Positions 6,302-9,706 of a stretch of DNA of 9,706 nt are shown piece after piece. The translations under genes and the position numbers were made by a program. Positions within the stretch are counted from its first letter, which is position 1. Every line of letters begins with the position of its first letter. This DNA is from JAFGOM01 sp964428385 (GTDB lineage: Archaea > Halobacteriota > Methanomicrobia > Methanomicrobiales > Methanospirillaceae): NCBI GenBank assembly GCA_964428385.1, contig CAYRYR010000101.1, forward strand, positions 1 to 9,706, written 5' to 3'. The notes beneath the pieces were generated by a model that was given only the letters and a program-made list of their open reading frames with translations, had not been told where the DNA came from and searched no databases.

Positions 6302-6620
6302 GAAAAAACCGTTCTGGTTATATTTTGATTCTTTCTACGGTATTTACGTCGTACAGTGACAGAAATAATGGTTCTGCAGACCAGGGAGCGGTTATTGCCT
6401 TATGTTTTATCATATGAGGCAAGGCAAGGTTATCATCGAGATGTTTTTTGCTCTCACATTCTTCAGGAATAATGTATAACTCCGGCTCCTCAACATTCGA
6501 GAGGGTTTCATACTTGAGGCATCCTGCTTCCTTTCTGACGATGGGTATCAGTTTGCTCATCTGTTTTAGAAAGTCCTTTCTGTTATTTTCTACTATCCTA
6601 CGCTCTGCAGCAACGACATT
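6302..6620. repeat. Direct repeat unit B (ABM gene), partner at 4635-4951
   Basis: This is the second member of the direct repeat described at 4635-4951, about 90% identical by hand alignment. The similarity stops abruptly at the gene start, where poly-A-rich sequence begins here but not in unit A. Confidence 0.8.
6318..6619 (-). pseudogene. ABM (YgiN-type) monooxygenase copy 2, frameshifted at the 5' end
   Basis: This is a second copy of the ABM gene. Relative to copy 1, four bases are missing right after the start codon. The ATG at 6617-6619 therefore reads MSLLQSVG and stops. The correct frame still encodes VVAAERRIVENNRKDFLKQ just downstream but has no ATG, GTG or TTG until the Met at 6558-6560, which would give 80 residues without the first beta strand. 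The 3' end is intact (LSLYDVNTVERIKI, stop at 6318-6320). The hallmark block has also drifted: EECESKKHLDDNLALPH, where copy 1 has EEWESKKHLDDHLASPH. These changes suggest relaxed selection. A run of A bases upstream (6626-6634 on plus) may hinder expression. Confidence 0.75.
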
Positions 6621-6731
6621 ACTCTAAAAAAAAATGTATTAAAAACTCCTTGGTGAAAATTATGAAAGAAATCTCAATATTCATATCTGACTTCTCTAAA
6701 AATCAATTTGTAACACTTATCGCTGATAAGA

Positions 6732-6742
6732 AACTATATAGG
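6732..6742 (+). promoter_or_regulatory. TATA box of the hsdM operon
   Basis: The sequence aagaaactatatagg contains a good archaeal BRE/TATA. Its centre is about 27 bases before the TTG start codon of hsdM, so transcription should begin at or very near the TTG. No Shine-Dalgarno sequence lies between. This supports a leaderless mRNA and the TTG start. Confidence 0.65.
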
Positions 6743-6763
6743 TATACTTCTTGATGTGATATC

Positions 6764-8776
6764 TTGCCTCCAATTAATTTCTCTGATAAAGTCTCATTCA
6801 TCTGGTCTGTAGCCGAACTTCTTCGTGGTCCCTGGAAACCGAATCAATATAAGGATGTGATGCTCCCGATGGTAGTTATTCGGAGGTTGGATTGCGTTCT
6901 TGAACCAACGAAAGACCTCGTATTGCAGAAGAATAAGGAACTTGCAGCACGACCCGATGACCTCCGGGCAGTCTCTCTCAATAAAATAACAGGTCACAAA
7001 TTTCACAATATCAGCAACTTCACGTTAAAGGGGCTGCTTGGTGATCCTGATAATATTGCAGCTAACCTTCTCAATTATATCAAAGGATTTTCTACTCAGG
7101 CCCAGGATATCATTGAACATTTTGGGTTTGAAGAGCAGATAGGAAAACTCGAGAAGAATAACCGGTTGTATTTAGTTATTCAGAAATTCTGTGAGATTGA
7201 TCTCCATCCTGAAATAGTCTCCAATATCGAGATGGGGTATATCTTTGAAGAATTGATTCGGAAATTTAACGAAGCATCTAATGAGGAGGCAGGAGACCAT
7301 TTTACTCCCCGTGAGGTTATCAGGCTGATGGTCAACCTCCTCTTTTCTGCTGATTCTGATATCCTGACGAAGAAGGGGATTATCAAGACCATTTATGATC
7401 CCGCCTGTGGGACCGGAGGGATGCTCTCCGAATCAGAAGCTTATCTTCGTGAGTTGAACCCAGATGCCCGGCTTGAACTGTTTGGTCAGGATTATAATGA
7501 TAATGCGTTTGCTATCTGTGGTTCTGATATGCTCATTAAAGGGCAGAACCCCGAGAGCATCAAATTCGGTGATTCATTTACTGATGATAAGCTCCCCTAT
7601 GAGAAGTTTGATTATATGCTTGCCAATCCTCCGTTTGGTGTTGAATGGAGACCCCAGGAAGACTTTGTTAAGAAGGAATACGAGAAACAGGGATACGGAG
7701 GCCGGTTTGGTGCCGGGCTTCCCCCGATAAATGACGGTGCTCTTCTCTTTTTACAGCATATGATCTCAAAGATGCAGGCACCTGTAGATGGAGGAAGCAG
7801 GATTGGAATTGTCTTTAACGGGTCGCCACTCTTTACCGGGAGTGCAGAGTCAGGCCCGTCAAATATCCGGAAATGGATTATTGAGAATGACTGGCTTGAA
7901 GTAATTGTTGCTCTCCCTGATCAGCTCTTTTACAATACCGGGATCTCTACCTATGTCTGGATAGTCACGAACCGGAAGTCTCTTGGGAGAAGAGGCAAGA
8001 TCCAGATGATTGATGGACGGACGTTCTATAAGAAGATGCGCAAAAGCCTTGGGAACAAGCGAAACGAGATCTGTGATGAACAGAAGAACGATATCACCCG
8101 GCTGTATGGTGATTGTACCGAAGGGGAATTTGTCAGGATCTTTGATAATGAGGATTTAGGGTACCAACGGATTACCGTTGAACGACCGCTTCAGGTGAAT
8201 TTTGTGGTAACTGATGAGAGAATCGAGAAACTCCGACAGGTATCTTCTTTCGTTGCCCTTGCTTCGAGTAAGAAGAAGAAAGATGAAACACTCATTGCTG
8301 CTGAAGAGGAAGAGGGAAGAAGGCAACAAGAGGCTATAATATCTGCTCTTGATACCCTCCGGTCTCTTGGAACCGTGAAAAATCGCGATTCCTTCTCTAA
8401 ATCCTGTAAGGATGCGTTAAAAAAATCCGGAGTTACGGTATCTGCAACCCTGATGAAAGCCATTATATCAGCTCTCTCCGAGCGGGATGAGACTGCCGAT
8501 ATCTGTACCGATAGCAAGGGAAATCCGGAACCTGATTCAGGCCTTCGTGATTATGAGAATGTTCCTTTAAAAGAGGATATTGAATCCTACATGGCCCGTG
8601 AGGTGCTGCCCCATGTTCCTGATGCCTGGGTTGATACCAGTAAGACGAAAATTGGGTATGAGATCAATTTCAACCGGTATTTCTACAAGTATACACCGCC
8701 TCGTTCATTAGAGGAGATAGAGGCTGATCTAGAGAAGATAGAGAGTGAGATAGCGGTACTGCTCAAGGCACAGTGA
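6764..8776 (+). CDS. hsdM: Type I restriction-modification DNA methyltransferase subunit M
   Basis: The protein has 670 residues and is an N6-adenine methyltransferase subunit of a type I system; with HsdS it modifies, and with HsdR it cuts, DNA. Residues about 9-150 are the HsdM N-terminal helical domain (SFIWSVAELLRG, RRLDCVLEPTK). Then come GDHFTPREVIRLMV (177-190), the SAM-binding motif I DPACGTGGML (212-221), FGQDYND (240-246) and the catalytic motif IV NPPF (288-291). INDGALLFLQHMI and ALPDQLFYNTGIST are also typical. All key residues are present. The C-terminal part (about 500-670) is charged and ends in a coiled-coil-like segment. Start: TTG at 6764, because an in-frame stop lies at 6752-6754, the next Met is residue 33, and conserved sequence begins at residue 9. 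The second vapBC pair follows after 31-49 bases. No hsdS or hsdR is in view. Confidence 0.96.
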   Translation: MPPINFSDKVSFIWSVAELLRGPWKPNQYKDVMLPMVVIRRLDCVLEPTKDLVLQKNKELAARPDDLRAVSLNKITGHKFHNISNFTLKGLLGDPDNIAANLLNYIKGFSTQAQDIIEHFGFEEQIGKLEKNNRLYLVIQKFCEIDLHPEIVSNIEMGYIFEELIRKFNEASNEEAGDHFTPREVIRLMVNLLFSADSDILTKKGIIKTIYDPACGTGGMLSESEAYLRELNPDARLELFGQDYNDNAFAICGSDMLIKGQNPESIKFGDSFTDDKLPYEKFDYMLANPPFGVEWRPQEDFVKKEYEKQGYGGRFGAGLPPINDGALLFLQHMISKMQAPVDGGSRIGIVFNGSPLFTGSAESGPSNIRKWIIENDWLEVIVALPDQLFYNTGISTYVWIVTNRKSLGRRGKIQMIDGRTFYKKMRKSLGNKRNEICDEQKNDITRLYGDCTEGEFVRIFDNEDLGYQRITVERPLQVNFVVTDERIEKLRQVSSFVALASSKKKKDETLIAAEEEEGRRQQEAIISALDTLRSLGTVKNRDSFSKSCKDALKKSGVTVSATLMKAIISALSERDETADICTDSKGNPEPDSGLRDYENVPLKEDIESYMAREVLPHVPDAWVDTSKTKIGYEINFNRYFYKYTPPRSLEEIEADLEKIESEIAVLLKAQ

Positions 8777-8825
8777 ACGATGAAGATATCATGCGTCAGG
8801 TGAATGTATGTATGAGGGATATGAG

Positions 8826-9032
8826 ATGATTGATACGATTCAATATGTGTATGACGGGGATGGTCATAAAACGGCAGTTATCGTTCCGATTGATCTTTGG
8901 GAAAAGGCAGGGATAACAATTATAGAAGGGAAAACCTGCGACATTTCACATTTTTATGGAGCATACCGGGATTGTATGCCAAATCCTGATACTATTGCCA
9001 GATCAATGAGAGATGAATGGGATAGGGAATGA
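8826..9032 (+). CDS. vapB: Antitoxin of a second VapBC pair
   Basis: The encoded protein is 68 residues from the ATG at 8826. That start is preferred because GAGGG (8814-8818) lies 7 bases before it and relatives begin near MIDTIQYV. An in-frame ATG at 8808 would add six residues. The N-terminal part (IQYVYDGDGHKTAVIVPIDLWEKA) is a beta-hairpin-like module seen in small archaeal and bacterial antitoxins that lie beside PIN toxins. The rest is acidic and ends RSMRDEWDRE, a likely toxin-binding helix. There is no ribbon-helix-helix as in the first pair, so it is a different antitoxin type. Its stop overlaps the toxin ATG by four bases. It lies in the same direction as hsdM with a 49-base gap and is probably cotranscribed with it. 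Confidence 0.75.
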   Translation: MIDTIQYVYDGDGHKTAVIVPIDLWEKAGITIIEGKTCDISHFYGAYRDCMPNPDTIARSMRDEWDRE

Positions 9033-9421
9033 ATCAGTATATTATTGATACGAATATTCTTATTCATATTCTGGTCAGCTATCTGCCTGAAAAATCACAT
9101 GATTGTATAAAAGATATATGTGCCCGATCTTTTTGTGTATCCATAATATCCAAAATTGAACTTCTCGGATATAGGGGGGAAACACCCGATGGATTATCAA
9201 TCGCTCGTGAATTTCTTCAGAATGCAGATATAATTCCACTTTCAGATTCGATTTCAGAGATAACAATCAATCTTATGCAGAATCATTCAATCCGTCTTCC
9301 TGATGCGGTTATTGCAGCGTCTGCATTTTATCTGAATGCCATTCTGGTTACGCGGAATGTTAAGGACTTCATCGGAATTGAAGGGATTTCTATTTTTAAT
9401 CCCTTTGATAGTAGAGGATAA
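9029..9421 (+). CDS. vapC: VapC-type PIN-domain toxin, second copy
   Basis: This 130-residue PIN-domain ribonuclease has all four acidic or polar metal-site positions: D7 in YIIDTNILIHIL, E44 in ISKIELLGY, D92 in RLPDAVIAA, and N110/D113 in LVTRNVKDF. Length and motif order are those of ordinary VapC toxins, so an active RNase is expected. It is distinct from the first VapC: beyond the PIN motifs there is little similarity by eye. The start overlaps the antitoxin stop (ATGA at 9029-9032), and a TTG-started ORF follows two bases after its stop. The pair sits inside a restriction-modification operon, where it could stabilise the locus by addicting the cell to it; that role is inferred. Confidence 0.88.
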   Translation: MNQYIIDTNILIHILVSYLPEKSHDCIKDICARSFCVSIISKIELLGYRGETPDGLSIAREFLQNADIIPLSDSISEITINLMQNHSIRLPDAVIAASAFYLNAILVTRNVKDFIGIEGISIFNPFDSRG

Positions 9422-9423
9422 AT

Positions 9424-9618
9424 TTGAATAATCTGTTGTCTGAAATTGAATTCTGTGAACTTCGTCAGCAAGTTCCTGAAGCCTTGCCTGATATCAGTAC
9501 GATGAATGTTGGGTATGAGACTCCCCTTCAATTGCATTTTAATACATCTACTCCTGCCCGTCTGTTAGGAAAGATAGAGGGAGAAATTACTGAACTCCAA
9601 AAAAACGGTGATCAATGA
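9424..9618 (+). pseudogene. Detached diverged copy of the HsdM C-terminus (64 residues)
   Basis: Residues from about 17 on align without gaps to HsdM residues about 618-660. VPEALPDISTMNVGYE corresponds to VPDAWVDTSKTKIGYE, and a later HF...TP.RLL..IE corresponds to YF...TPPRSLEEIE, with about 15 of 41 positions identical. The DNA is closer still: 9472-9520 differs from 8615-8663 at about 9 of 49 bases. The frame opens with TTG at 9424, two bases after vapC. GAGG at 9414-9417 makes translation plausible, and the stop overlaps the next ORF (ATGA). It is most likely the leftover 3' end of an older hsdM. It might instead be a small expressed protein that kept the HsdM tail, perhaps as a partner-binding piece. 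No start-proximal similarity is clear for the first 15 residues. Confidence 0.65.
9472..9520 (+). repeat. Duplicated hsdM segment, partner at 8615-8663
   Basis: By hand alignment, 40 of 49 bases are identical to the hsdM segment at 8615-8663, including gttcctga and ttgggtatgaga at the two ends. Similarity fades downstream at DNA level but continues at protein level. It is a direct repeat about 857 bases apart, flanking vapBC and the true hsdM end. Confidence 0.75.
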
Positions 9619-9706
9619 CAGTTCTGGACGTAATATTCAATGTTTTAAAACAATCCGGAGAACCGCTTCATTATATGGAGATTACCCGGCGGATTCTCGA
9701 TCAAAA
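9615..9706 (+). CDS. HARE-HTH winged-helix protein, N-terminus only (runs off the window)
   Basis: The ATG at 9615 overlaps the stop of the preceding ORF by four bases. Thirty full codons are visible, starting MTVLDVIFNVLKQSGEPLHY and continuing MEITRRIL. The pattern VIFNVLKQSGEPLHYMEI is typical of the HARE-HTH winged-helix domain, found in chromatin factors and in many restriction-associated and Mrr-like proteins. Its place in an hsdM operon suggests a restriction-modification role, either DNA binding or an endonuclease fused further on. The rest lies beyond the window, so nothing more can be said. It should not be taken as hsdS: no target-recognition sequence is seen. Confidence 0.6.
   Translation, partial: MTVLDVIFNVLKQSGEPLHYMEITRRILDQ

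Noticed and set aside
9424..9706. Start of hsdS
   Set aside because: The first ORF matches the HsdM tail and the second looks like a winged helix. Neither shows a target-recognition domain.
1..9706. CRISPR array or rRNA
   Set aside because: No regularly spaced direct repeats of CRISPR length and no rRNA-like sequence were seen.

Overview
The window looks archaeal, most likely from a Methanospirillum-like methanogen (Methanomicrobiales). It opens with a tRNA-Glu 3' half that has no encoded CCA. Several genes have AT-rich TATA boxes about 25-30 bases before the start codon, which suggests leaderless mRNAs. One gene resembles the archaeal 8-oxoguanine glycosylase family AGOG, and other pieces resemble families common in methanogens (VapBC pairs, a DUF3795-like zinc-cluster tail, an orphan branched-chain-type binding protein). 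The genus is inferred from this gene mix; no marker gene proves it.

Layout. 1-53: 3' half of tRNA-Glu(TTC). 451-1205 (minus): a vapBC toxin-antitoxin operon with a ribbon-helix-helix antitoxin and a 12-base palindrome over its start codon. 1206-2721: about 1.5 kb of mostly non-coding DNA with hairpins, a MITE-like inverted-repeat element (1742-1872) and one doubtful small membrane ORF. 2722-3894 (plus): a secreted periplasmic-binding-protein-like receptor with no transporter genes beside it. 4051-4506 (minus): a small membrane-anchored protein of unknown function.

4651-6620 is a patch of duplication and decay. Two copies (about 90% identical) of an antibiotic-biosynthesis-monooxygenase (ABM/YgiN-type) gene lie in the same orientation. 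Each is broken by a different frameshift, one near its 3' end and one at its 5' end. Between them lie a C-terminal remnant of a DUF3795-like protein, a short hexamer repeat and an apparently intact AGOG-type DNA glycosylase gene.

6764-9706 (plus) is a tightly packed operon: hsdM (type I DNA methyltransferase subunit, TTG start), a second vapBC pair with a different antitoxin type, a small ORF that is a diverged copy of the hsdM 3' end, and the start of a HARE-HTH winged-helix protein that runs off the window. The stop/start overlaps and 2-31 base gaps indicate cotranscription. The duplicated hsdM tail on the far side of vapBC suggests that the toxin-antitoxin pair arrived by recombination into the restriction-modification locus. 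No hsdS or hsdR is visible, and either could lie downstream.
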